From: JAQBGV01 sp032128395
GTDB taxonomy: Bacteria > Planctomycetota > UBA8108 > UBA1146
Direction: 5' to 3'
NCBI GenBank assembly: GCA_032128395.1
Contig: JAQBGV010000096.1
Span: forward strand, 1 to 64,000
DNA: 64,000 nt
The position numbers were made by a program, and so were the translations under genes. Positions within the stretch are counted from its first letter, which is position 1; every line of letters starts with the position of its first letter. The notes beneath the pieces are model-generated. The model did not search any database. It was not told the DNA's origin and worked only from the letters and a program-made list of their open reading frames with translations. Below are positions 55,564 to 64,000 of this stretch, one piece after another.

Positions 55564-56625
55564 ATGCCGGAGCCGCTGAACCAGGAAGAGGTCGAGGCGC
55601 TCCTCAATCTTGTCCAGACGGTCGGCGAGGAAGAGGCTTCCCCTGCCGAAGCGGGTCCCGCCGCGGATGCGGAAGAATCCCCCACCGGCGGGGGACGGCG
55701 GGTAGAGAAGTACAACGCCCTCCCGTCGCACCAGATCAGCATCTACGACTTCAAGCGCCCCGAGCGTGTCTCGAAGAGCCAGGTGATCGCTCTCGAGGCG
55801 CTGCACGAGGTGTTCGCCCGGAACCTCAGCGCTTCGCTCTCGGCGTACCTCCGTCACATCGTGGAGGTGCGCCTGGTCTCGGTGGAGCAGTTCACCTACT
55901 CCGAGTTCACGATGTCGTTGCCGATCCCGACCTCGTTCAACCTGATCTCCTGCGAGCCTCTCGAGGGGAACATGATCCTCGAGGTGAATCCCTCGATCCT
56001 GTACCCGATCATCGACCGTCTGCTCGGCGGTGGGAAGTCAGACGCGTTCCACCTCGACCGACCGTTCACGAACATCGAGCTCTCCCTGGTGAACACGATC
56101 CTCGAGAGGATGCTGCAACAGCTCCGGGATACGTGGGAGGGGGTCAAGGAGATCGACTTCCAGGTCTTCGAGACGGAGTCGAATCCGTTCCTCCTGCAGA
56201 TCGTCGCCCCCAACGAACCGATCGTCCTGCTCGCATTCGAGCTGCAGATGGGTCCCTACGCCGGGATGGTGAATCTCTGTATCCCGTTCAAGGTCGTCGA
56301 GCCGATCATGACCGAGTTCTCCCAGAGCAACTGGTTCTCCTCGAACCGGACGAGCAGCGGTGGCGAGGGCCAGGCGAAGATTCTCGACAACATCGCAAAC
56401 GCCCCGGTCGAGCTGACGGCGATCCTCGCAGAAACCCCAGTCAGCCTATTCGACCTCCTCTCCCTCAAGCCGGGAGACATCCTCGACACCGGCCACCACC
56501 ACAACTCCCCGGTCACGATCACCATCCAGGGCCGCAGGAAGTTCCGCGGGTCGCCGTACGTGCAGAAGGACCGGAGAGTGGTCCAGATCCTCGAATCGGT
56601 GAAGCCGACCGACCCTGACGCCTAG
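55564..56625 (+). CDS. fliM: Flagellar motor switch protein FliM
   Basis: 353 residues from the ATG at 55564, preceded by GGGAGGA. FliM links CheY-P to the rotor. The N-terminus has the LNQEEVEALL motif contacted by CheY, followed after a linker by YDFKRPERVSKSQVIALEAL, the middle domain with VEVRLVSVEQFTYSEF and LLGGGKSDAFHLDRPFTNIE, and the C-terminal SpoA domain with LLSLKPGDILDT. It stands alone here, without other flagellar genes within the window, next to cell-division and glycolysis genes. Confidence 0.95.
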   Translation: MPEPLNQEEVEALLNLVQTVGEEEASPAEAGPAADAEESPTGGGRRVEKYNALPSHQISIYDFKRPERVSKSQVIALEALHEVFARNLSASLSAYLRHIVEVRLVSVEQFTYSEFTMSLPIPTSFNLISCEPLEGNMILEVNPSILYPIIDRLLGGGKSDAFHLDRPFTNIELSLVNTILERMLQQLRDTWEGVKEIDFQVFETESNPFLLQIVAPNEPIVLLAFELQMGPYAGMVNLCIPFKVVEPIMTEFSQSNWFSSNRTSSGGEGQAKILDNIANAPVELTAILAETPVSLFDLLSLKPGDILDTGHHHNSPVTITIQGRRKFRGSPYVQKDRRVVQILESVKPTDPDA

Positions 56626-56796
56626 GTGGATGTAGGGAAAGTTCGTTCGAGACGTCGTCGTGCGGGTCGCGTCCTGTCCAGGGGCGTGCTCAAATCCACA
56701 GCGGCTTGGCCAACACCCAGAACCAGGCCAACGGCCACCGGCTATTCAGGCGTCCCGAACCTCAGGCGATTTCCGCGCCAGCGGAAATGCAAGAAA

Positions 56797-56832
56797 CACG
56801 CCCCCGAACGCGCGAGCGCGTCCGGGGGCGTG
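56797..56832. terminator. Bidirectional terminator between fliM and the LysM gene
   Basis: Sixteen-base arms (56797-56812 with 56817-56832) form a stem with one A-C mismatch around CGAG, reading CACGCCCCCG at the base. It lies between two converging genes. Flanks are AAGAAA on one side and CTTCG on the other. Confidence 0.75.
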
Positions 56833-56871
56833 CTTCGTATCCAAACGAGCCGTACCAAACTACGAAGAAAA

Positions 56872-57969
56872 CTACGTAGCCGGAATCTGAATCTCGGCCC
56901 CGACCCTCAATCGAGCCGGATCGAGGCCTGGGTTGGCGACTTGGATCTCGGTCCACCGCAGACCACTTCCGAGGCGTTCCTCGGCGATGTCATAGAGGGT
57001 GTCCCCGTCTTGGATCTTGTACGCGCGGAAGCCGGTCTTCGGCGTCGCGCTCACGGCCGCCGTCCCCTGCTTCGCAGCCGCGGAGACCGGCGGGGCCGGG
57101 AGCGTGATCTTCTGCCCGATCTGTAGTTCATGTCCTTCGCCGAGCTTGGGGTTGCCCGCGAGGATCACGGTGAAGAGATGGCCCTTCCCGTATTCCTGCT
57201 CCGCGATCTTCCAGAGATTCTCGCCGTCCTTCACCTCGTGTTCCCTAGGGAACCCGGAGGACCCCGGACGGGACGCCGATTCGCGTTTTGTCCCGGCGGG
57301 GGTGCTGGGAGGCAGAGTTCGCGTCCGGTTCTCCGATGACGGGTCGGTAGTGGGCTCGTTCGGATCGTGACCGACGATCTCAACCCCTCGCTCGCCGCCT
57401 GTGGCACTGTTGGCCGGATTACCTTCGCCACCCACCGCAGGACGAATACCGGTGCGATTTGGCTCGGTACCGACAGCAGGCGAACTCAGGCCGGCTCCGG
57501 TCGGGCTCGCTCGCAGGCCGGTCGGATCGGTCGAGACGGGCAGAGAGGTGGGCTTCCGAGACTCGGGGCCAAGCTCACCCGCCGCCGGATCGGTTCCCGG
57601 CGCCGAGGCGGTCCCGGAGTTCCCCGCGGCGGGTCTCTTCGTCTCCGTCGGATCGGATCCCAGCTCCGGCGATCCGCCGTTCAGAGGGCGAGCGCCCGAG
57701 TCGCGATTGCTCGCGGGGGGGTTCTGGGTGAGGCGGCGGTTGCGACCTTCCTCGTACCCCGGGCTCCCCGGACGTGCCCGGTTGCCGAGAGCGCTCGCCG
57801 GACGGTTCGGGGATGCCCCTGAACCGGGCTCTTCGGCCCGTTTCTCGATTCTCGGAGCCTGATCCACGCCGGTGGGCCCCTTCTCGACCTCGCTGTCGAG
57901 CAGGTTCGCGATCACCACGACGACCAGAACGAGGACCAGGACCAGACCGATCTTGGTTCCGTTACCCAT
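56872..57969 (-). CDS. Membrane-anchored protein with two LysM domains
   Basis: 365 residues. An N-terminal transmembrane helix (IGLVLVLVLVVVVIANLL) is followed by a 190-residue Pro/Gly/Ser/Arg-rich disordered region and two LysM domains: HEVKDGENLWKIAEQEYG to ITLPAPP, and YKIQDGDTLYDIAEERLG to IQIPAT. LysM binds peptidoglycan glycan chains, so the protein bridges membrane and cell wall. The linker could span the periplasm. No catalytic domain. Its DNA is a typical low-complexity GC-rich stretch. Convergent with fliM. Confidence 0.85.
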   Translation of the reverse strand: MGNGTKIGLVLVLVLVVVVIANLLDSEVEKGPTGVDQAPRIEKRAEEPGSGASPNRPASALGNRARPGSPGYEEGRNRRLTQNPPASNRDSGARPLNGGSPELGSDPTETKRPAAGNSGTASAPGTDPAAGELGPESRKPTSLPVSTDPTGLRASPTGAGLSSPAVGTEPNRTGIRPAVGGEGNPANSATGGERGVEIVGHDPNEPTTDPSSENRTRTLPPSTPAGTKRESASRPGSSGFPREHEVKDGENLWKIAEQEYGKGHLFTVILAGNPKLGEGHELQIGQKITLPAPPVSAAAKQGTAAVSATPKTGFRAYKIQDGDTLYDIAEERLGSGLRWTEIQVANPGLDPARLRVGAEIQIPAT

Positions 57970-58152
57970 GTCGACTCACTCCTCCCGTTTCCCCCCACGA
58001 GACTCTGGGAGAGGCGTCCGCTCGATCGCGCCAGCCACGGCGCTCATCGAGTCGCGTTCCCCCGCTCCCCCGCGGCGATGGAGTGCCGACGAGATTACCC
58101 GGAATGCCGGACTTTCCCCAGCCGATTCCGCTCCGGAATCCCTCCCGATGGA

Positions 58153-58191
58153 GCACGGGCCCGGAGGGGTTTCCGCCCCCCGGGCCCGTGC
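58153..58191. terminator. Strong hairpin after secDF
   Basis: GCACGGGCCCGG (58153-58164) pairs with CCGGGCCCGTGC (58180-58191), with more pairing possible between AGGGG and CCCCC inside. It lies 34 bases past the secDF stop and ends the spoIID-tgt-yajC-secDF run. Confidence 0.75.
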
Positions 58192-58224
58192 GATCGGCAG
58201 AGCCGGCAGCCCTCGTCCCTGACG

Positions 58225-60980
58225 TCACTTGGCGGCAGCGACCGCAAAGAGCTCTTCCCGACGCACCACCGAGCGACGGTGCAAGTAGACCAAGGTCGGA
58301 CAGGCGATGAAGATCGAAGAGTAGGTCCCGACGATCACCCCGATGGTGAGCGCGAAACTGAAGGCGGCCAGCCCCTCCCCGCCGAGGAGGAGGAGGATCA
58401 ATGTCACGGTGAAGGTGGTCGCCGAGGTGAGGATCGTCCGGCCGAGGGTCTGATTGATCGAACGGTTCACGATCTCGAGGTAGTCGACGTCTCTTTTCTT
58501 CCCTTCGAGGTTCTCGCGGATCCGGTCGAAGATCACGATCGTGTCGTTCAGCGAGTACCCGACGATGGTGAGGAGCGCGGCGATCACCGGCAGGTTCAAT
58601 TTGAGGCTGATGAAACTGCCGAGGAGCGCATCCGCGATCGCGAGCGCACCGAGGGAGAACAAGATGTCGTGCACCAACGCGACGATCGCGGCGACCCCGA
58701 AGTAGAACCGGAAGCGCAACGATATGTAGAAGATGATCGCGAAGAACGCGATCATCATCGACACGAACACCTTGCCCTGCATATCTTGAGCGACCCGGCC
58801 GCTGATACTGTCCACTTCAGGGAATGGCGTGGAGAGGGTCAGCTGACCACTGAGCTTCCCTTGGATCGTGGTGTTCAGCAGGCTCTCGAGTCCGAAGACC
58901 GACTCCCCCGCCTTGGGCTCCGCGACGACCACGAAGCTGATGATTTCGGCGTTCTCGGGAATCGACGCCCGGTCCCGAATCTCCTTCACAGGAAAACCTG
59001 CGGACAAGAGCGCGGCCTCGACCTGGCTCGTGGCGAGGGCCTTCTGTGGGTCGAAGAATTGCACCTTCGCGCGGAACGACGGAGGGCTCTCCGTCACGAC
59101 GACATCGGTGATCCCTTCCGGCGCGAGGAGCCCCTCGGCGGCGAGAACTTCCTCGACGCTGCTCCGGAACAGATCGGTACCGGACTTCTTCTCGGTCGTG
59201 GGCTTCTCGGTGGTGTCCTCGCCCGACGACTTCTCGGCCTTCGTCATTTTCCGGGTGCGGATCGAGAAGGTGGTGGAGAGGCGCTCCTGGCCGACCTCCT
59301 CGAAGTTCCCCATGCTCTGCACCTGGACGTCTTGGAAGATCTTCGCCCCGGTTTCGTCGGTGATCCCCGCGATGAGCTCCTTGATCCGCGTCTCGGTCGC
59401 GGGCTTCTGGAGGCTCGTGATGAGCCGCGTCCCTCCGGTGAAGTCGATTCCGAGACTCTCGGTTCCACGGACCGCGAGGAAGACGACCCCGAAACTGACG
59501 AGGATCGCCGACAGTGTAGCGAACGCCCGCCGCTTCGACATGAAGTCGTAGCTCGTCTTGTTGAAGAGCGACATCATGCGGAGTTCCTTCACCCACCCCG
59601 CGCGGATCAGTACGGTCAGGAAGAGACGCGAGACGTAGATCGAAGTGAAGAAGCTCGCGATGATGCCGATCGATAGCACCACTGCGAAGCCCTTCACCGC
59701 ACCGGATCCGAATTTGAACAGGATGTACGCGGTGATCAGCGTGGTGAGGTTGGCGTCGAAGATCGTCGAGAACGCGCGCTGGTAGCCCGCCTGGACCGCC
59801 TGAGCGAGCCCCCTTCCCCTCTCCTTCTCTTCCCGAATTCGGGCGAAGATCAGGATGTTCGCGTCGACGCCATGCCGACGGTGAGCAGCAGTCCGGCCAT
59901 CCCGGGAAAGGTCAGCGTGTTCCGAAAGATCTGGATCGCGGCGAGCACGAAGATCAAGTTCAGGAGGAGGGCGATGGTGGCGACGATCCCTCCTACCATG
60001 TAGTAGCTGAGCATGAAGATCACGACGACGGTGAAGCCGATCAGCATCGCCTGCGTGCCCCGCTCGATCGAGTCGCGGCCGAGCAGCGCGCCGATGGTCT
60101 TCTCGCTATCGAGCCGGGGCTTCGCCGGAAGGCTTCCCGCCCGCAGGAGAGTGACGATGTCGTTCACTTCGTCCTGGGTGAAACTGCCGGTGATCCGTCC
60201 CTTGCCGTTGATCCGCTCCTCGATGTTCGCCTGCTGGATCATCGTCCCGTCGAGCACGATGCAGAGGCGCTGACCGACGTTGTTGCCGGTCATGTCACCG
60301 AAGATCGCCGCGCCCATGCCGCCGATATCGAACGCGATCGCCGGGGCTCCGTATTCGTCCATCGTCCCGGATGCGCTATTGAGGTACTCCCCGCCGACGC
60401 TCGATTGCTCACCCCATTCGACGGCGACCCGGGCGGCAGAATCGACCACCTGAGACGGATCGTCCGACCTCTTCGGGATCACGACCCGGCGATCCGGCAA
60501 CGCAGGAGCATCTGCCCGATCCTTGTTGTTGTAGGCCGTGAGCTCCAGTTCATAGTCACGCCACGCCTGCTCGATCTCGTCGAGCGCGGTCGCGTTCTGG
60601 TAGTTCTCGGCGGATCGCAGGTGGAAGGAGAGTTCCCCCGATCTTTCGATCTGCTGCTTCATCCGCTGCAGCTCGGTGTTGTCGGATCCGGGGAGCTGGA
60701 TGATCAAGCGGTCGTTCCCGGAGGTCGCGACGCTGATCTCCTTCAATCCGAACGCGTCGAAGCGGTTCCCGATCACCGCCTTCATGTCATCGATGATCGT
60801 CATTCGGGAGTCGGGGCGGATCTTGTCGAGATCGATCTCGTAGACGAGCTCGGTCCCTCCCAGCAGATCGATCCCCTTCTTGATCCCGGTCTCCGGATCC
60901 TGGAAGTCCCTCAACGAATAGAGAGAACCGGCGACCAGGACTGCGACGAGAGCAAAGCCTCGTCCTGTGTGCTTCAGCAT
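58225..60980 (-). CDS. secDF: Protein translocase SecDF fusion, interrupted by a 1-base frameshift
   Basis: SecD and SecF use the proton gradient to help SecYEG export. The first frame (60980 to 59850, 376 residues) has the SecD start, GIDLLGGTELVYEIDL, and the membrane segment IFRNTLTFPGMAGLLLTVGMA, then ends in STRTS. The expected continuation VDANILIFARIREEKE reads on perfectly in another frame from 59868, through GYQRAFSTIFDANLTTLITA and into the SecF part (58225-59697; FTGGTRL, then LVHDILFSLGALAI and VGYSLNDTIVIFDRIRE). One base is missing in ATGGC-GTCGAC near 59866-59873. As SecDF is widely conserved, a sequencing or assembly error or programmed shift is likelier than a dead gene. 7 bases from yajC. 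Confidence 0.9.
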
Positions 60981-60987
60981 CGAATCG

Positions 60988-61368
60988 TTACCTCGAGTTC
61001 ACGGCGGATGCCGCGGGGGTCTGCTTTTCCTCGTCACGATCGATGACTGTTGCGATCGATGACCGCAGCACCCGCAACCGGACGTTCTGATTCTCATCCA
61101 CTTTCAGGATCACCTGATCCTTGTCGACGGAAACCACCTTGCCGAAGATCCCGCCGCTGGTCCGCACCGAGTCGTTCTTTTTCAGTCCTTGAAGCATCTG
61201 CTCGATTTCCCGCTGCTGCTTGCGCTGCGGCCGGATGAGCAGGAAGTAGAAGACCACGGCCAGCCCGGCGAAGAGCGGGAGCATCCCCTTCAGACTCTCC
61301 ATCGGGTCGGGCGCACCCCCGGCTGGAATTTCCCCCTCCGCGAGGATTCCGATGAGCAACTCGAGCAA
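60988..61368 (-). CDS. yajC: Preprotein translocase subunit YajC
   Basis: 126 residues from a TTG at 61368. A short N-terminus, one transmembrane helix (LPLFAGLAVVFYFLLIRPQR) with the diagnostic IRPQRKQQREIEQMLQGLKK motif right after it, then VRTSGGIFGKVVSVDKDQVI. YajC associates with SecDF. The neighbourhood tgt-yajC-secD-secF is the same as in many bacteria. Extra 20 residues at the C-terminus are polar. Confidence 0.95.
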   Translation of the reverse strand: MLELLIGILAEGEIPAGGAPDPMESLKGMLPLFAGLAVVFYFLLIRPQRKQQREIEQMLQGLKKNDSVRTSGGIFGKVVSVDKDQVILKVDENQNVRLRVLRSSIATVIDRDEEKQTPAASAVNSR

Positions 61369-61580
61369 GTGTTCCCCGACCTTCGCGTTAACCTGGTGGC
61401 AATCGGTGGCTTATCGCTGCGGAGTATCCCTATCCCGGTAAAGCCCCGGGATCATAGAGGACCGCCCGCAGGCGTTCAACCGGAGCGGAGGGAGCGAAGC
61501 GCGGGTTCTTCCTGCCTCAGCGCGATTCGGGGTGGGAACAGCTCTGGAGCGGGGCCGGGATCGGGGAGCGAGGACGCTTC
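61369..61580. other. Non-coding gap between tgt and yajC
   Basis: 212 bases separate tgt and yajC, both on the minus strand. It may hold the yajC-secDF promoter, but I see no convincing -35/-10 pair or strong hairpin. Confidence 0.4.
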
Positions 61581-62714
61581 TCAGCGGTACATCGCCTCGA
61601 TGGGAGCCCTATCGGCGCGGAATCGCCCCCATTCCCCCTCCGCGATCGCCTGCCGGGCGCGTTCGAGGAAGCGGTGGAAGACCCGGAGGTTGTGAATCGT
61701 CCCGAGGGTGGTGCCGAGCATCTCTTTTCGCCGGTAGAGGTGGTGGAGAAAACCGCGGGAGAATCCCGTACAGGCGAGGCAATCGCACCCTTCCTCGATC
61801 GGGGAGGGGTCCGAAGCGTGGGCCCGATTGCGGATCCGCAGCGGCCCCCCCGTCAGCCGGAAGAGGGATCCTCCGCGGGCATTCCGGGTCGGGACCACGC
61901 AATCGAAAATGTCGATTCCACACTCGACGGCGACCCGGAACTCCTCGAACCCACCCACCCCCATCAGGTAGCGCGGCCGGTCGACCGGGAGCCCCTCCGC
62001 CCCCCAGGGGATCGTTCGGAGCATCGTCTCGCGAGCCTCGCCGACGCTCACCCCACCCACCGCGTACCCATCGAAGGGGAGCTCTCGGAGTCGCTCGACC
62101 GCCTCCCGCCGCAGCGCCTCGAAGGTCCCCCCTTGGACGATGCCGAAGACTGCCATCGGTCGCGCCGGCTCGATGCGGGCCCGATGTTCGACGCTCCGGA
62201 TCGCCCATGACATCGTGCGTTCGAGGGCGACTCGGGCCTCTGACTCGTCGCCGGTCGGCGCGGCGCAGTGGTCGAGCACCATCGCGATGTCAGGGTTCAG
62301 CGCCGCCTCGATGTCGAGAACACGTTCCGGAGTGAGCCGGATCTGGGCGCCGTCGACATGCGAACGGAAAGTGACTCCGTCATCATCGATGTCCCGCAAT
62401 TCCGCGAGGGAGAAGACCTGGAACCCGCCAGAGTCGGTGAGGATCGGACGATTCCAACCCATGAAGGAGTGGAGCCCTCCGAGGGCGTGCACCGTCTCGG
62501 GGCCGGGGCGCACGGCGAGGTGGTAGGCGTTCGCGAGGACGATCTGCGCGCCGCACGCGATCAGTTGATCGGGAGTGAGACCCTTCACCGTCCCCCGCGT
62601 GCCCACCGGGAGGAACGCAGGAGTCTCGACCGTTCCGTGGGGAGTCGTGAGCCGACCACGACGCGGTCCCGCGGGATCTGCACCGACCACCTCGAACGCG
62701 AACCCGCTCGTCAT
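61581..62714 (-). CDS. tgt: tRNA-guanine transglycosylase
   Basis: 377 residues from the ATG at 62714. It exchanges guanine-34 for preQ1 in queuosine tRNA synthesis. Motifs: RRGRLTTPHGTVETPAFLPVGT, LANAYHLAVRPG, TDSGGFQVFSLA with the nucleophile region, VFGIVQGG, YAVGGVSVGE, the second Asp in IFDCVVPTRNARGG, and the zinc site CDCLAC with a distant His in TIHNLRVFH. Start is uncertain because no good ribosome site precedes the ATG; GTG or TTG codons up to 27 bases further upstream are alternatives. Follows spoIID on the same strand, 41 bases apart. Confidence 0.95.
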   Translation of the reverse strand: MTSGFAFEVVGADPAGPRRGRLTTPHGTVETPAFLPVGTRGTVKGLTPDQLIACGAQIVLANAYHLAVRPGPETVHALGGLHSFMGWNRPILTDSGGFQVFSLAELRDIDDDGVTFRSHVDGAQIRLTPERVLDIEAALNPDIAMVLDHCAAPTGDESEARVALERTMSWAIRSVEHRARIEPARPMAVFGIVQGGTFEALRREAVERLRELPFDGYAVGGVSVGEARETMLRTIPWGAEGLPVDRPRYLMGVGGFEEFRVAVECGIDIFDCVVPTRNARGGSLFRLTGGPLRIRNRAHASDPSPIEEGCDCLACTGFSRGFLHHLYRRKEMLGTTLGTIHNLRVFHRFLERARQAIAEGEWGRFRADRAPIEAMYR

Positions 62715-62755
62715 CGGGGCCACCGCGCGGATCGGGTTCAAGGCCCCCGCGTCGG

Positions 62756-63976
62756 CTAGGGCCACAGCGTCGAGATCTCCGAGCCGGGGTAGTACCTCGC
62801 GAGGATCGATCGATATCGGGCCTGCTGCTCCGCGTAGCCCTTGGCGCCGACCTGGCAGAGCCCGACCCCGTGTCCCCACCCCCGGCCGAAGAACGCGAAC
62901 TCGTCCCCCTTGCGCTCGGCGAAGAACGAAGTCGAACGGAGGGTGATCCCCGCCGTGCTGCAGGCCCGGCGGAACCGGTCCGCGTCGACCTCGAAGCTGC
63001 CGCGCTCGTGGACGACCCGAACGAACGCGCAGTGTCCCCCCGGGGACGGATCGACCGGCTCGAGGGCGAGGAGCTCGCCGAGGACGATGCGATGGCGTCG
63101 ACAGATCGATCCGAGTGCTTCTCGGAGCTTCGCCTCCGCGAGTCGCGCGTCCCACCTGAAGTACTTGCTCGAGGAACATCCGCCGCACGAGACCGATGAG
63201 AGCGGGGCGATCGGGTCGCCGCCGAACCAGTCCTCGACCCCGCGCGTCGCTCCGCCGCAGGTCGAGTGATAGAAGCTCTCGAAGACCTTGCCCTCGTAGA
63301 GAAGCACCTGGCCGTGGGTCTGGTCGACCGCCTCGACCACCCGAGGATGAGGCGCGCCCCCGCCGAGGTAGACCTGCGAGCGATCGTCCGAGTGGACGTG
63401 GATTCGAGTGTCGGATGGGCGGGTCAGGATGTGGAAGAGCGCGTACGTGCGGGCGGCGACCGCCTGGGCCCCGAGCGCGTGCCGAGGATAGGAGTCGGCG
63501 GGCATCTCCCCCGGAACGACCCCGAGCAGATACCGCTCGAGCGGAAGTCGATTCACCAGTCTCCAGGGGCTCCCTTCCTCGGGGACGAGGACCTCGAGCC
63601 ACCCTTCGTAGAATCCATCCCCGACCCGGGTCGAATGGACCTCCGCGCGGAACCGGAACGGGATCGCCAGTCCGAAGTCGAGTCCTCCGATGGTCGCGCC
63701 CCTCTCCGAGAGCTCGAGACGGTGGGTCCCTCCCGGGAGCTCTTTCCGCCCCCCCGGCCACTCGATGCGGAGCCCTCCTTGGCCGACCACGATCTCGCGC
63801 AGCAGCTCGGAACCCGATGCGATCTGCACTCCGATGATCGGACCGTCGTTCGCGTCGAGGGGTTGCAGTGCGCCGAGCACCGCGATGAGCGTGATCGCCC
63901 CCCTGAATCGGGTCGAGATCCGGCGGATCGACATCGGGCGGATCGAGATTCCGCGGACGCTCCGACTCATCCGCAC
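62756..63976 (-). CDS. SpoIID/LytB-domain protein
   Basis: 406 residues. A basic leader and hydrophobic segment (about residues 25-42) act as signal or anchor. The SpoIID core is clear: LPLERYLLGVVPGEMPADSY, ALGAQAVAARTYALFHI, VFESFYHSTCGGATRGVEDW, SCGGCSSSKYFRW, and the C-terminal FFGRGWGHGVGLCQVGAKGYA. In Bacillus SpoIID is a lytic transglycosylase of engulfment; in non-spore-formers such proteins remodel peptidoglycan. The SCGGC motif is an added Cys pair. The start is near the window edge and could be one of several Met codons (63976 or the internal MSIRR). Confidence 0.85.
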   Translation of the reverse strand: MRMSRSVRGISIRPMSIRRISTRFRGAITLIAVLGALQPLDANDGPIIGVQIASGSELLREIVVGQGGLRIEWPGGRKELPGGTHRLELSERGATIGGLDFGLAIPFRFRAEVHSTRVGDGFYEGWLEVLVPEEGSPWRLVNRLPLERYLLGVVPGEMPADSYPRHALGAQAVAARTYALFHILTRPSDTRIHVHSDDRSQVYLGGGAPHPRVVEAVDQTHGQVLLYEGKVFESFYHSTCGGATRGVEDWFGGDPIAPLSSVSCGGCSSSKYFRWDARLAEAKLREALGSICRRHRIVLGELLALEPVDPSPGGHCAFVRVVHERGSFEVDADRFRRACSTAGITLRSTSFFAERKGDEFAFFGRGWGHGVGLCQVGAKGYAEQQARYRSILARYYPGSEISTLWP

Positions 63977-64000
63977 GCTCCTTCTCCGAAGAGATCCGGG

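Noticed and set aside
62715..63761. N-terminal 349-residue extension of tgt
   Set aside because: It is the shadow frame of the SpoIID-domain gene on the same strand and has low-complexity composition; Tgt homology begins at the ATG at 62714.

Overview
The window is GC-rich (rows counted by eye mostly 65-70%) and densely coding. It reads as the chromosome of a Gram-negative member of the Planctomycetota, probably free-living. The lineage call is an inference from gene content: a DUF1501 plus cytochrome-c/DUF1549/DUF1553 pair, a SpoVG protein with a zinc-ribbon insert, fused SecDF, KdsA (Kdo-type outer membrane), a porin-like barrel and FliM. I see no rRNA, tRNA, CRISPR array, prophage or intact insertion sequence.

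Layout. 1-277: tandem repeats downstream of trxB. 278-9098: trxB, a secreted protein, a porin, then two prepilins and two large tandem-duplicated PilX-like proteins. 9221-12326: fdhD, a metallo-hydrolase, a DUF2203 protein and trxA. 12380-19617 (minus): a nine-gene, mostly overlapping system I cytochrome c maturation operon (ccmE-F-H-I-like-hypothetical-A-B-C-D) with a Cys-type CcmE and no ccmG. 19883-27611 (plus): gph, nfo, then a DUF2868 protein, a DUF3482 GTPase and a giant membrane/spermidine-synthase-like/repeat protein joined by 4-base overlaps. 27701-34251 (minus): DUF1501 and cytochrome-c/WD40/DUF1549/DUF1553 proteins, visibly lower in GC. 34412-38057: hybrid histidine kinase, Rieske oxygenase, a tiny Cys-rich lipoprotein and the remnant of another Cys-rich gene. 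38151-41039 (minus): a DsbD-type reductase whose active-site CxxC is UGA-x-x-Cys, a strong selenoprotein candidate. 41225-49959: kdsA, a glycosyltransferase, a repeat protein, a methyltransferase-like gene whose stop codon lies in a MITE-like element, a zinc-ribbon protein, asparaginase II and a large helical-repeat exoprotein. 50057-53359 (minus): folK-panC-ispE-spoVG. 53548-56625 (plus): eno-ftsB-like-fliM. 56872-63976 (minus): a LysM protein and spoIID-tgt-yajC-secDF, with a 1-base frameshift in the SecD half.

A shared theme is cell-envelope redox and protein traffic: TrxA/TrxB in the cytosol, the DsbD-like protein carrying electrons across the membrane, Ccm proteins needing reduced thiols, and SecDF/YajC for export. 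The putative Sec-DsbD is the observation most worth following, because an ordinary gene caller splits it into two genes at the UGA.
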